Part shown: positions 55,889-64,000 of the stretch, piece after piece
How the letters are laid out: each line of letters starts with the position of its first letter
Numbering within the stretch: position 1 is the first letter of the stretch
From: Calidifontibacillus erzurumensis
Lineage (GTDB): Bacteria > Bacillota > Bacilli > Bacillales > Bacillaceae_J
Assembly (NCBI RefSeq): GCF_013303125.1
Contig: NZ_JABTTE010000001.1
Coordinates: 276,926 to 340,925 of the forward strand
DNA: 64,000 nt
Reading direction: 5' to 3'
Translations under genes and position numbers: made by a program
Notes under the pieces: model-generated
What the model saw: only the letters and a program-made list of their open reading frames with translations
What the model was told of the DNA's origin: nothing
Database searches by the model: none

Positions 55889-55910
55889 TCTTTAGTATCA
55901 TTGGTACTGA

Positions 55911-55936
55911 TGTAACATTATCTATTAAAATTCGAC
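55911..55936 (+). promoter_or_regulatory. ECF-type (SigX) autoregulatory promoter
   Basis: TGTAAC (55911-55916), 16 bases, CGAC (55933-55936). This is the ECF sigma pattern of SigX/SigW promoters and lies 30 bases before sigX, in keeping with autoregulation. Confidence 0.65.
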
Positions 55937-55966
55937 TAAATTAGAGAACGGGAGGGGTTTAGCAGC

Positions 55967-56500
55967 ATGAAGGACATATTTCAAAGGTTTTATGACCTTT
56001 ATCACCATGATTTGTTTCAATTTTTATTTTACATGGTGAAAAATAGAGAACAAGCGGAGGATCTCGTTCAAGAAGTTTATATAAAAGTCCTTCAATCTTT
56101 TGACCGCTTTGAAGGAAGAAGCAGCGAGAAAACATGGCTTTTTTCGGTTGCAAGACATGTCGCTATTGATTGGTTTCGAAAACAAAAAAGGACAGCTGAT
56201 AATCATGCAATTAACGAGGAAACAGTAAGATTTCTGTTAAGAGATGAAGCCCCACTCCCGGAAGAGGTGGCAATTCAAAATGAAAAAATAAAAATGATGT
56301 ATGAATGCATGGAACATTGTACTGTAGATCAAAAATTAGTACTTGTTCTCCGTTATATACAGTCGTTTTCAATAGCTGAAACAGCAGAAATCTTAGGTTG
56401 GACAGAAAGTAAGGTTAAAACAACACAACATCGTGCTTTAAAGGTATTAAAAGCATTGATGGAGGAAGCCTATGCTAAGGAGGGGATGATAAATGCATAA
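55967..56500 (+). CDS. sigX: ECF RNA polymerase sigma factor SigX
   Basis: A 177-residue ECF sigma factor with region 2 (EQAEDLVQEVYIKVLQSFDRFEGRS, then WLFSVARHVAIDWFRKQKR) and region 4 helix-turn-helix (SIAETAEILGWTESKVKTTQHRALKVL). SigX responds to cationic peptides and governs surface-charge genes in B. subtilis. It overlaps rsiX, its anti-sigma factor, by 8 bases. A TGTAAC/CGAC promoter lies upstream and GGGAGGGG precedes the ATG. The place between resE (plus the cob operon) and fer fits sigX. Confidence 0.93.
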   Translation: MKDIFQRFYDLYHHDLFQFLFYMVKNREQAEDLVQEVYIKVLQSFDRFEGRSSEKTWLFSVARHVAIDWFRKQKRTADNHAINEETVRFLLRDEAPLPEEVAIQNEKIKMMYECMEHCTVDQKLVLVLRYIQSFSIAETAEILGWTESKVKTTQHRALKVLKALMEEAYAKEGMINA

Positions 56501-57704
56501 ACAAACTTTTGATGAAGAACAACTAGAAAAACTGCTGCAAAATATGCCAAAAGTAAAGGATACACAAGATCCTGAACAGCTTTTTACTATCATTTCCTCT
56601 CGTATTGAAGAAAAGGAGCAAAAGCCATTATTAAAGGAAGAAAAAAGCACATGGAAAAAAAAATCTTGGCTTCTTCCAACCTTGGCTTCGATTGCTGCTA
56701 TCGTCATTGTTGCAATTGTATCACCATCCTTTTTATATGAACAAAAGAAGAACGAAAAGCAAGTGGCTTTTGATTCTCAGAAAGAAAACGCTGCGCTCAA
56801 CGAACAAAATGAACAAACGGAACGAGAAAATTTTACGATGATGGCAAGGGAGATGCCTTCAACTGTAATAGATTCCAGTATTTCTCATGTGATTACTTCC
56901 AAAGGAGATGCTGAAGAAATATTAACAGTTGCCATTCCGGACCGCAATGTTCAATTTGTCGTACCTGTCAGTTTTGTTGTTCCTAACAATGAAACTGAAA
57001 CAAAGCTGGATCGAATGGAAACAATTCAAGAGCATCTATATGAAGACGCTTGGGGGTTATCAAACTATATTTTAGAAAATGTACAGTATAGTGAAGATAA
57101 AAGTAGTCAGGCATTAATTGTAAATGTTCCGGCAAATCATACATTCGGTCAAGGGTCTGCAATGGAAGTCATCTTTTTGGCAACTGTTAAAGAAATGGCG
57201 AAACAAATGGGCTATCAGTCCGTCATTTTTGAAACGGAAGGAAAACCAGGAATATTGCTTGGAAATTATGGAGAAATAACCACACTTGATCTCCAAAAGG
57301 AAGAGGCGAAAGGCGTTTATTATATTTTTCAACCAGAAGGGTATTTGCAAAAATTTCTCGTTCCTTTTCCAAAGGAAGTTTCATTCAGCAAAGCTCTTGA
57401 AATGATGAAAATGCCAAATGAAATGGACAAAAGGCAGCTTAAGCCGGCTATTCCAGAAGAAATCAAAATTAAAAGTGCGAAGATCGATCCAAAAAAGAAC
57501 GTTGCTATCGTAGATTTTGCCGAAGGTACTATAGTACCTAATGATGAAAATGGTTTACTGATGATTGAGGCCATTTTAATGACAGCTAAAGAATTCGGTG
57601 TTTCAGCAGTTGAATTTAATAACGTTGGTGTAGATATAATTGGACAATATAATCTTCAAAATTCGATTCCTGTACCGCTGGCAGTAAATCCAATGCCTTA
57701 TTAA
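56493..57704 (+). CDS. rsiX: Anti-sigma-X factor RsiX
   Basis: A 403-residue protein: a cytoplasmic N-terminus (about 1-65) that should bind SigX, one membrane helix (WLLPTLASIAAIVIVAIVSPSF, about 67-88), and a large outer part holding two GerMN-like modules (around 140-270 and 280-400, each ending in VDF/VEF-type strands). It overlaps sigX and is followed by a strong terminator. AAGGAGGGG precedes the ATG. Confidence 0.9.
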   Translation: MHKQTFDEEQLEKLLQNMPKVKDTQDPEQLFTIISSRIEEKEQKPLLKEEKSTWKKKSWLLPTLASIAAIVIVAIVSPSFLYEQKKNEKQVAFDSQKENAALNEQNEQTERENFTMMAREMPSTVIDSSISHVITSKGDAEEILTVAIPDRNVQFVVPVSFVVPNNETETKLDRMETIQEHLYEDAWGLSNYILENVQYSEDKSSQALIVNVPANHTFGQGSAMEVIFLATVKEMAKQMGYQSVIFETEGKPGILLGNYGEITTLDLQKEEAKGVYYIFQPEGYLQKFLVPFPKEVSFSKALEMMKMPNEMDKRQLKPAIPEEIKIKSAKIDPKKNVAIVDFAEGTIVPNDENGLLMIEAILMTAKEFGVSAVEFNNVGVDIIGQYNLQNSIPVPLAVNPMPY

Positions 57705-57708
57705 ACGT

Positions 57709-57762
57709 AGGCTCTAAGCTAAAAAACACAAGATTTGTGTTAGCTTAGAGCCTTTTCATTTA
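57709..57762 (+). terminator. Terminator of sigX-rsiX
   Basis: A long stem: GGCTCTAAGCTA...ACACAA pairs with TTGTGT...TAGCTTAGAGCC, followed by TTTTCATTT. Confidence 0.88.
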
Positions 57763-57837
57763 TAAAATGAATCAAAGAATGAGGTAAGGATCACTATATG
57801 AATATTTTTTATAATTATTACTATCTAAATCTGATAT

Positions 57838-57853
57838 TGTGAAATTTTTCACA
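57838..57853 (+). promoter_or_regulatory. FNR/CRP-family binding site
   Basis: TGTGAAATTTTTCACA is an exact TGTGA-N6-TCACA palindrome, the site of Bacillus Fnr (and ArcR-type regulators). It lies about 110 bases before the peroxidase gene; a weak -10-like AATAAT near 57877 would put it at the activating -41 position. Confidence 0.7.
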
Positions 57854-57955
57854 AAATTGTCAATAAGACATATCAAATAATAGTTAATTTAATTTTATAA
57901 TTTTTATTGACAATATAATTTGTCTAGCAATAATTACATAAGGAGTGAGGCAACT

Positions 57956-59008
57956 ATGAAAACTTTAAAATGGGGAGGAACCATTTTACTCTCTCTAGGG
58001 TTGATTGTCGGGTGCAGCAATAGCGGAAAAGTAGACAATGCAAATGTTCAACCTCCTGTAGAAGCTGAGACGGTCATCGATCATGAACTAGAGGAAATTA
58101 TTGCAAAATTTCAACCAATTGGGGATATTCCTGTCCCAGCTGATAACCCAATGACTGAAGAGAAAGTAGAACTGGGCAAAAAGCTTTATTTTGATCCAAG
58201 GTTATCAGGAAATAATAAAATAAGCTGTTTTTCTTGCCATGCAACAACTGCAGGATATGGTGACAATTTGCCAACATTTATAGGGTTTGAAGGACACCAA
58301 GGAGCACGTAATAGCCCAACAGTTATTAATGCAGGCTATTATACATCAAATTTCTGGGATGGTCGTGCAGCAAGTTTAGAAGAGCAAGCACTTGGCCCAA
58401 TTCAATCAGAGGTTGAGATGAACCAGAACCTTGATGAATTAATCACTGAATTAAAAGCTGTTCCTGGGTATGTAGATGAATTTAACAAAGTGTTTAACGA
58501 TGAAATTACAGCTGAAAATATTGCGAAAGCAATTGCAACATTTGAAAGAACAATTACTATTACAGATACTAGATTTGACCGTTTCTTAGCAGGAGAAAGA
58601 GATGCCTTAACCGCTCAAGAAATTGAAGGTATGAAACTATTTGCCGGCAAAGCAAATTGTATGTCATGTCATGCCGGTCCTACATTATCAGATAACAATT
58701 TCCATAACATCGGTTTAGAAGGCGATGATGGACGATACGGTGTCACTAACCAAGAAGCAGACAAAGGAAAGTTTAGAACTCCTGGATTAAGAGGTGTTGC
58801 TCATACTGCACCGTATATGCACGATGGCAGCCTAGCAACACTTGAAGATGTTGTCAAATATTACAATGAAGGTGGAGGAAACCATCCAAATAAAGATCCG
58901 CTAATGGTACCGTTAAATTTATCGGATGAGGAAATTAAATCAATTGTAGCTTTCCTAGAGTCTATGAGTGGAGAAGTTCCTGTAGTTGAGGCACCGGAAT
59001 TACCGTAA
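57956..59008 (+). CDS. Di-haem cytochrome c peroxidase lipoprotein (CcpA/MauG family)
   Basis: A 350-residue extracytoplasmic protein. It has a lipoprotein signal with lipobox LIVGC (Cys 20) and two haem-binding motifs, CFSCH (C91-H95) and CMSCH (C235-H239), in a tandem cytochrome c peroxidase fold. It should reduce hydrogen peroxide with electrons from small c-type cytochromes at the outer membrane face. The ResABC maturation genes upstream would supply its haems. AAGGAGTGAGG precedes the ATG at 57956. B. subtilis has no such gene at this place. An FNR-type box lies upstream. Confidence 0.93.
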   Translation: MKTLKWGGTILLSLGLIVGCSNSGKVDNANVQPPVEAETVIDHELEEIIAKFQPIGDIPVPADNPMTEEKVELGKKLYFDPRLSGNNKISCFSCHATTAGYGDNLPTFIGFEGHQGARNSPTVINAGYYTSNFWDGRAASLEEQALGPIQSEVEMNQNLDELITELKAVPGYVDEFNKVFNDEITAENIAKAIATFERTITITDTRFDRFLAGERDALTAQEIEGMKLFAGKANCMSCHAGPTLSDNNFHNIGLEGDDGRYGVTNQEADKGKFRTPGLRGVAHTAPYMHDGSLATLEDVVKYYNEGGGNHPNKDPLMVPLNLSDEEIKSIVAFLESMSGEVPVVEAPELP

Positions 59009-59026
59009 GAATAATGCAAAAAGAAC

Positions 59027-59065
59027 TTAAAAAACCTCTCAACTAACAAAGTTGAGAGGTTTTTA
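59027..59065. terminator. Bidirectional terminator between peroxidase and fer
   Basis: AAAAAACCTCTCAAC pairs with GTTGAGAGGTTTTT around TAACAAA; T-runs on both strands. Confidence 0.9.
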
Positions 59066-59076
59066 TGTATGCATTA

Positions 59077-59352
<276 letters not shown>

Positions 59353-59530
59353 TCATTTATAACTCAATAAGAGCTATAGGTAACACTCATAAACATTGTA
59401 AAACGCTTTGATGAACTTTTCAATAGAAAAGTATCATGAGAATCCTTATCATATAACTTTTTCCCTTATTACATGTTGTTTTTGATAAAATAAAACCGTA
59501 TGACATTATGTTAAGAAAGGATTCGAAAAT

Positions 59531-60580
59531 GTGGAGCAATTTCGCTTATTTACAATTTTAATTTGTCTTTCTCATTTAAATGGTGAGCGCTCCATTAACG
59601 GGCTATACCATTTGTTAAAAGGAAAAAAATCATCCCAAACCATTCAAGATACAAAATTATTTAAATTAGAACCTTTTTATCACTTGTTCCCAACCTTAAA
59701 AAAGAGAGAATTAATCGATTGTATAGAAGTTCTTCAATTAAATGAATGTATTTCTAACATCGGTCAGGATACTTTTATATTGTCCAAAAAAGGGGTTTTA
59801 TATTTAAAAAAATTACAAGGACAATTTTCAATTCCAAATTACTTAAATGGGTGGCGTTTTCATAAAGAAGCAATGGAATTTTGGCAGCGGTTTTCATTAA
59901 CTGTTCAAACATTGTCCCATTTGATTTATGATAAGCAATCGTTTTTACCTGTAGTCCGTGATGATAATACACAGCATTGGGTAAAGAGCTTTTTACGAAA
60001 CATACATGATCGTTTTACCTTTGCCGATGAACTTTATAAAGAGTGTCATTCTATTTTAAAGAAATTGCCGAAGCTTCATGCAGAAATTTTTGTTTTGCAT
60101 ATGAGTGGTGTTCATCGGGTAGGGTTTACGATTGATCAAATTTCCAGAATTTTTAGGTTGGATAAAGACTATACATATGTTCTATTTCAATCTGTCTTGC
60201 ATTTTTTTATATTAACTGTTAATAAACATCATGATCATTATCCCCTTCTTAGCTTCTTTATAAAAGAGGAAAAAAATGAATATAATTTGACAGTTTCTGC
60301 AAGAAAAACGTATGAACTATTAAGGCAGAAAAAATCGATTGAAGAGATTGCGGAAATACGTAAATTAAAAACGAGTACTATAGAAGATCACATTGTCGAA
60401 ATCGCTTCAGAAATAAAGGAGTTTGATATTCAACCTTTCATATCAATCGAGGAACAAAAACGTATTAATAATGCTATTCAAACTTTAAAAACGAAAAGAT
60501 TAAAACCGATTAGAAATGCTCTAGAAAATTCCGTCAGTTATTTTCAAATACGGTTAATGCTCGGAAGGATGGAGAAATAA
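59531..60580 (+). CDS. ypbB: YpbB-like helix-turn-helix protein
   Basis: A 349-residue protein directly upstream of recS, matching B. subtilis YpbB in place and size. Its C-terminal part holds a helix-turn-helix-like segment (KSIEEIAEIRKLKTSTIEDHIVEIASE, about 271-297) of the kind attached to RecQ helicases in other bacteria. The N-terminal part is helical and basic without known motifs. It likely assists the helicase, which starts at the next base after its stop. It starts at GTG 59531. Confidence 0.82.
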   Translation: MEQFRLFTILICLSHLNGERSINGLYHLLKGKKSSQTIQDTKLFKLEPFYHLFPTLKKRELIDCIEVLQLNECISNIGQDTFILSKKGVLYLKKLQGQFSIPNYLNGWRFHKEAMEFWQRFSLTVQTLSHLIYDKQSFLPVVRDDNTQHWVKSFLRNIHDRFTFADELYKECHSILKKLPKLHAEIFVLHMSGVHRVGFTIDQISRIFRLDKDYTYVLFQSVLHFFILTVNKHHDHYPLLSFFIKEEKNEYNLTVSARKTYELLRQKKSIEEIAEIRKLKTSTIEDHIVEIASEIKEFDIQPFISIEEQKRINNAIQTLKTKRLKPIRNALENSVSYFQIRLMLGRMEK

Positions 60581-62131
60581 GTGCAACTCGAAAAAATATT
60601 GCAGGAAAAGTTTCAATATACTAGTTTTCGCCGGGGACAAAAAGAAATTATTATTGATTTACTTAAAGGAAATAATGTTGTAGCTATGCTTCCAACTGGA
60701 GCAGGAAAATCGATTTGTTATCAGCTTCCTGGTTATTTATTAGAAGGGTCGGTATTAATTGTTTCACCTCTGTTGTCGTTAATGGAAGACCAAGTACAGC
60801 AATTAAAAGCAAGAGGTGAAAAGCAAGTCATTGCTCTAAACAGTTTCCTCCCCTACCAACGTCGGAAATATATTTTAAAATCGTTGTCTCAGTACCGGTA
60901 TATATATGTTTCTCCGGAAATTTTACAATCTGAGGAGGTCTTAAGGGCTTTACATACAGTTAAAATCAGCTTGTTTGTCGTTGATGAAGCTCATTGCATT
61001 TCACAATGGGGACATGAGTTTCGAACAGATTATTTAAAATTGAATGCTGTTAAATGCCATGTTGGCAATCCTCCATGCTTAGCGTTAACAGCTACTGCGA
61101 CAAAAATGGTTATTGAAGATATTATCTTGCAACTTGGTTTGGAAAGTGTGAAGCAGCATGTTTATCCAATCGACCGACCAAACATAGCAATTTCTGTTCA
61201 AGAAGTCCAATCACTTGAAAATAAGATTAACGCTACAATCGATTATGTTAAAACATTAAAAGGTCCGGGAATTATATATTTCTCAAGCAGGCAATGGACT
61301 GAAAAAATGGTAGAATTATTGAGAGAAAATGGAATTGATAGAGTGCAGTTTTATCATGGCGGTTTGGAAAACGATGACCGTATTTTAATTCAACAACAGT
61401 TTATTAATGATCAGCTTGATGTAATTTGTTGTACAAATGCATTTGGAATGGGAATTAATAAACCGAATGTACGCTATATTATTCACTTTCATTATCCCGG
61501 GCAGTTTGAGTCCTATTTGCAAGAAATTGGGCGTGCCGGGAGAGATGGACAAGAAAGTATTGCAATTTTATTATTTAGTAAGGAAGATCATGAAATTGCC
61601 AAGAATATTCTTTTTCAAGATTTTGCAACTGAAAGTGAATGGGAGTTTGTATTTCAGCTCATTCAAACTGCTTATCCAACATTGAATCATCTGGAAGAGC
61701 TATTGGTAGAAAACTATGGATTTTCTGAAGTAAAATGGCGTTTTATGAACTATCATTTTGAACAATATCAAATGTATTTGAACAAAGAGGTAAATCGAAA
61801 TTGTGATTTTGATGCTGTAAAAAAGAAAATTTTGCATATAGTTTCCAATAGAACTCGTTTAAAAGAAAAAAATTTGACTGACTTTAGACAATGGTTGGTC
61901 ATGGCAAATAAATGCAGAAGGGAAACATTGTTAGAAAAATTTGACCAACAAATTGAGTCAAAACGAGACCAATGCTGTGATTTTTGTGGGCTTAATATGG
62001 AAAATTACAAAAAAATGGTCGTTCATAAAGGAGATGAAAAGGATTATTATCAGTATACAGACTGGGAGGAAGAATTGAAAATAATTCTTCGGCAATATGG
62101 CACAAAGGCTTCCGGGAGGGTACAATTATGA
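60581..62131 (+). CDS. recS: RecQ-family ATP-dependent DNA helicase RecS
   Basis: A 516-residue superfamily 2 helicase. Motif I is TGAGKS (39-44), motif II DEAH (135-138), the RecQ-specific aromatic loop follows ([10 protein letters not shown]), and motif VI is EIGRAGRDG. Its short C-terminus has Cys residues (QCCDFCG) but no HRDC domain, the form seen in RecS rather than RecQ. Separation of the winged-helix function onto YpbB is plausible. It starts at GTG and overlaps ypbD by 4 bases. Confidence 0.93.
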   Translation: MQLEKILQEKFQYTSFRRGQKEIIIDLLKGNNVVAMLPTGAGKSICYQLPGYLLEGSVLIVSPLLSLMEDQVQQLKARGEKQVIALNSFLPYQRRKYILKSLSQYRYIYVSPEILQSEEVLRALHTVKISLFVVDEAHCISQWGHEFRTDYLKLNAVKCHVGNPPCLALTATATKMVIEDIILQLGLESVKQHVYPIDRPNIAISVQEVQSLENKINATIDYVKTLKGPGIIYFSSRQWTEKMVELLRENGIDRVQFYHGGLENDDRILIQQQFINDQLDVICCTNAFGMGINKPNVRYIIHFHYPGQFESYLQEIGRAGRDGQESIAILLFSKEDHEIAKNILFQDFATESEWEFVFQLIQTAYPTLNHLEELLVENYGFSEVKWRFMNYHFEQYQMYLNKEVNRNCDFDAVKKKILHIVSNRTRLKEKNLTDFRQWLVMANKCRRETLLEKFDQQIESKRDQCCDFCGLNMENYKKMVVHKGDEKDYYQYTDWEEELKIILRQYGTKASGRVQL

Positions 62132-62715
62132 AAAAACGGCAGGCTGATTTAATCAAAGAAATGAACGACCATGAAGTTCTTTTACAACTTTACATTACAC
62201 AATTTGTAATTTTGGCTTTAGCTCTTTGCGCAAGTATTTTTTTATTTCCTGATGCGAATTCTTTTTTCCAACTTTGGGATTGGAAGAATATAGAAGAAAT
62301 TATTTACTACGGCGGCGGTGCAGCTCTCATTGTCATAATCATCGATATTATATTGATGAAAATTGTACCTAAAGAGATGTATGATGACGGTGGGGTTAAT
62401 GAAAAAATTTTTAAAAAACGCCCCATTTGGCATATTTTCATTATTTGTTTATTAGTAGCTTTTTCAGAAGAATTTTTATTTCGTGCAGTTATTCAAACGC
62501 ATTTTGGATATTTAATTGCAAGCATTATATTTGCTTTTTTACATCTGCGCTATTTGTATAAATGGCTTTTATTTATAGTTGTTACAACGTTAAGTTTTTA
62601 TATCGGTTGGATTTATGTTTTGACTGAAAATGTTGTCGTTACAATTTTTATGCATTTTTTGATCGATTTTATATTTGCCCTAATGATTCGCCTTCAAATT
62701 TTTCGTGAATTTTAA
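62128..62715 (+). CDS. ypbD: CPBP-family intramembrane metalloprotease YpbD
   Basis: A 195-residue membrane protein with about five to six helices. The CPBP/Abi protease motifs are present: EEFLFR (E114, E115, R119), a His in FAFLHL (H139) and a final His in MHFLID (H176). Members act like type II CAAX prenyl endopeptidases; the substrate here is unknown. It is coupled to recS by an ATGA overlap. Confidence 0.9.
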   Translation: MKKRQADLIKEMNDHEVLLQLYITQFVILALALCASIFLFPDANSFFQLWDWKNIEEIIYYGGGAALIVIIIDIILMKIVPKEMYDDGGVNEKIFKKRPIWHIFIICLLVAFSEEFLFRAVIQTHFGYLIASIIFAFLHLRYLYKWLLFIVVTTLSFYIGWIYVLTENVVVTIFMHFLIDFIFALMIRLQIFREF

Positions 62716-62731
62716 AGCAAGAGGTGATCGT

Positions 62732-63439
62732 ATGACAGAAAACTTTGAATCTATTGACCAAGCAGAATCTCTTAGAAAACAAATGGAAAAAATTGATTCA
62801 GAGATAGAAAGTGTAAAAGATTTTTTAGAAGAGACATCCACCCCGCTTCCTCCAAGAAGTGAGGTTCATAGAAAAAAAAGAAAGAAAATGAAAATGAAGA
62901 TCCAGCATCCTTTAGTGCGCCTCTTAGGTTTAACGTTTATTTTAATCGTCTGTTTAGTAGCGACCTTTCAGTTATGGAAAGATAAAATACAGGTGGAACA
63001 AACAAGTAAACAACAAGAAAGTATGGAAGATGAAAAAACATTTGATATTTTTGAAATGAATCAATCAGGTTCAGATGGAATCGAGGATATTGGATTAAAT
63101 CAGCTCAAAGAAAAGGATGCAAAGGAGACTGACTTGCCGACAGAGACTGTGACTCCGGATGGTCGAGAAATGGAAAATACAAACCAAGATGCCCCAGCTG
63201 AAAATAAAGAGAAAAATGATATAAATAATAGTACTGATCGTTCGAACATTCATAATACTACTGAAAGTAAAGGAGAAAATATTTTATATCATCGCGTGAA
63301 AGCGGGAGAAACATTGTACCGAATCTCAATGAAATATTATCATTCAAGAGCTGGTGAAGAAATTATTAAAAGAGCGAACCGTTTGGATGCAAATGGTACA
63401 GTTTATACTGGACAACTATTAAAAATCCCATTAAGATGA
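62732..63439 (+). CDS. ypbE: YpbE-like membrane-anchored LysM protein
   Basis: A 235-residue protein: a charged cytoplasmic head (about 1-55, Lys-rich before the membrane), one helix (about 60-78), a long hydrophilic acidic/Asn-rich spacer (80-185), and a C-terminal LysM domain (about 187-234, YHRVKAGETLYRISM ... GQLLKIP). It should be tethered in the membrane and reach into the wall. GAGGTGATCGT precedes the ATG at 62732. Role unknown. Confidence 0.87.
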   Translation: MTENFESIDQAESLRKQMEKIDSEIESVKDFLEETSTPLPPRSEVHRKKRKKMKMKIQHPLVRLLGLTFILIVCLVATFQLWKDKIQVEQTSKQQESMEDEKTFDIFEMNQSGSDGIEDIGLNQLKEKDAKETDLPTETVTPDGREMENTNQDAPAENKEKNDINNSTDRSNIHNTTESKGENILYHRVKAGETLYRISMKYYHSRAGEEIIKRANRLDANGTVYTGQLLKIPLR

Positions 63440-63523
63440 CAATTTCCAATCTTTTCTAAGGAATATTTTCTAAAGGTGCCGAATAAAAGTAAGAGTAGGA
63501 TTGGATCATAATGGGGTGAACAA

Positions 63524-63970
63524 ATGGATCGTACAGATGATTATTTGGATGAAATTGGACGAGTTATTATTAAAGATTTATGCGAGTTAAAGAAAAAATT
63601 TAAAAAAAAAGAAACAGAATTTAAAATTTATAAAGCAGCATTATTCATATTGTCAATTGTATTTATTGGGTATTTGTTCTTTAATTCTATATACCCTTAT
63701 CGCTTTAATTATGGTGCAATGATTAATAAACTCATAAATAATGAATTTAATTATGTTTTTATTGCTGTCTTGATCACCCTTTATTATCGAACAAAGTTTA
63801 TTGAAAAAAAGACTGAAAAAGCGGAAAATGAATATCATGCCCTACGGCGTGAATTTATCCAAAGGACGGAAGAACTGTGGCCCGAAGGTGAAAAAAGAGA
63901 AAAACGGCACCTTTTTTTAAAAGAGATGAAAGAAAAATATGATATTAATCTCTATTACGAGAATGAATAG
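63524..63970 (+). CDS. ypbF: YpbF-like membrane protein (DUF2663)
   Basis: A 148-residue protein with two membrane helices (about 42-60 and 78-95) between charged, probably coiled ends. Its size, topology and place after ypbE fit B. subtilis YpbF. Function unknown. GGGGTGAAC precedes the ATG. The gene is complete, with the stop at 63968-63970, and the window ends 30 bases later. Confidence 0.8.
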   Translation: MDRTDDYLDEIGRVIIKDLCELKKKFKKKETEFKIYKAALFILSIVFIGYLFFNSIYPYRFNYGAMINKLINNEFNYVFIAVLITLYYRTKFIEKKTEKAENEYHALRREFIQRTEELWPEGEKREKRHLFLKEMKEKYDINLYYENE

Positions 63971-64000
63971 AAAACTAATTACTATTTTCAATAATATATA

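Overview
The window is a low-GC, endospore-forming Firmicute chromosome, almost certainly Bacillaceae. The evidence is near-continuous collinearity with the Bacillus subtilis segment running from nudF/spoIIM/fur through xerD, deoB, pupG, dacF-spoIIA, spoVA, lysA, ppiB, ribT, scpAB, dacB-spmAB, rluB-resABCDE and sigX-rsiX to fer-ypbB-recS-ypbDEF. Shine-Dalgarno sites are strong, TTG and GTG starts are frequent, and several candidate promoters match sporulation sigma factors. The species cannot be fixed from this window. No rRNA, tRNA, CRISPR array, prophage or transposase was seen.

Layout. 1-1227: tail of a short-chain dehydrogenase and a crotonase, the least syntenic part. 1558-2885: a Y-family DNA polymerase with a sigma-A promoter and LexA box. 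2994-5538: thiolase, YqkK, a half-size flavin oxidoreductase and a cold-shock protein. 5752-10423: a spore-type LysM/M14 peptidase, an MciZ-like FtsZ inhibitor, nudF, an EndoQ-like nuclease, spoIIM and fur with PerR-like boxes. 10521-14922: a class B PBP, a hypothetical gene and a T-box-controlled single-chain GlyRS, inserted relative to B. subtilis. 15257-20680: yqzK, xerD and a nucleoside-salvage operon (deoB, two tandem purine nucleoside phosphorylases, pdp). 20813-28350: the dacF-spoIIAA-spoIIAB-sigF and spoVA operons, with candidate sigma-F, sigma-H and sigma-G promoters. 28461-33865: lysA, a glutaminyl-tRNA synthetase (unusual for Bacillaceae), an NlpC/P60 protein, ppiB, an orphan ribT and ypuF. 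33965-34060: a 31-residue YjcZ-type sporulation peptide. 34253-40865: scpAB, a hypothetical gene, sodF-like, dacB, spmAB and rluB. 40932-46838: the resABC cytochrome c maturation genes and resDE. 46895-55835: a cobalamin riboswitch and an eleven-gene corrinoid-salvage operon. 55911-57704: sigX-rsiX. 57838-59325: a di-haem peroxidase with an FNR-type box, and ferredoxin. 59531-63970: ypbB, recS, ypbD, ypbE, ypbF.

How it works together. The cobalamin operon reads as a complete salvage route. BtuF, BtuC and a BtuD-CbiZ fusion import and remodel corrinoids. CobD/CbiB and CobU rebuild and activate cobinamide. A CblT-like ECF component and a CblS-like kinase should supply alpha-ribazole phosphate, CobS and CobC finish the nucleotide loop, and PduO adenosylates. 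No corrin-ring synthesis genes and no cobT are present. A second, divergent CobU paralogue sits in the same operon. In the nucleoside operon, the second PNP differs from the first at both residues that normally select 6-oxopurines, suggesting changed specificity. The sporulation genes form coherent units for forespore sigma-F activation, DPA uptake, cortex modification and mother-cell functions.
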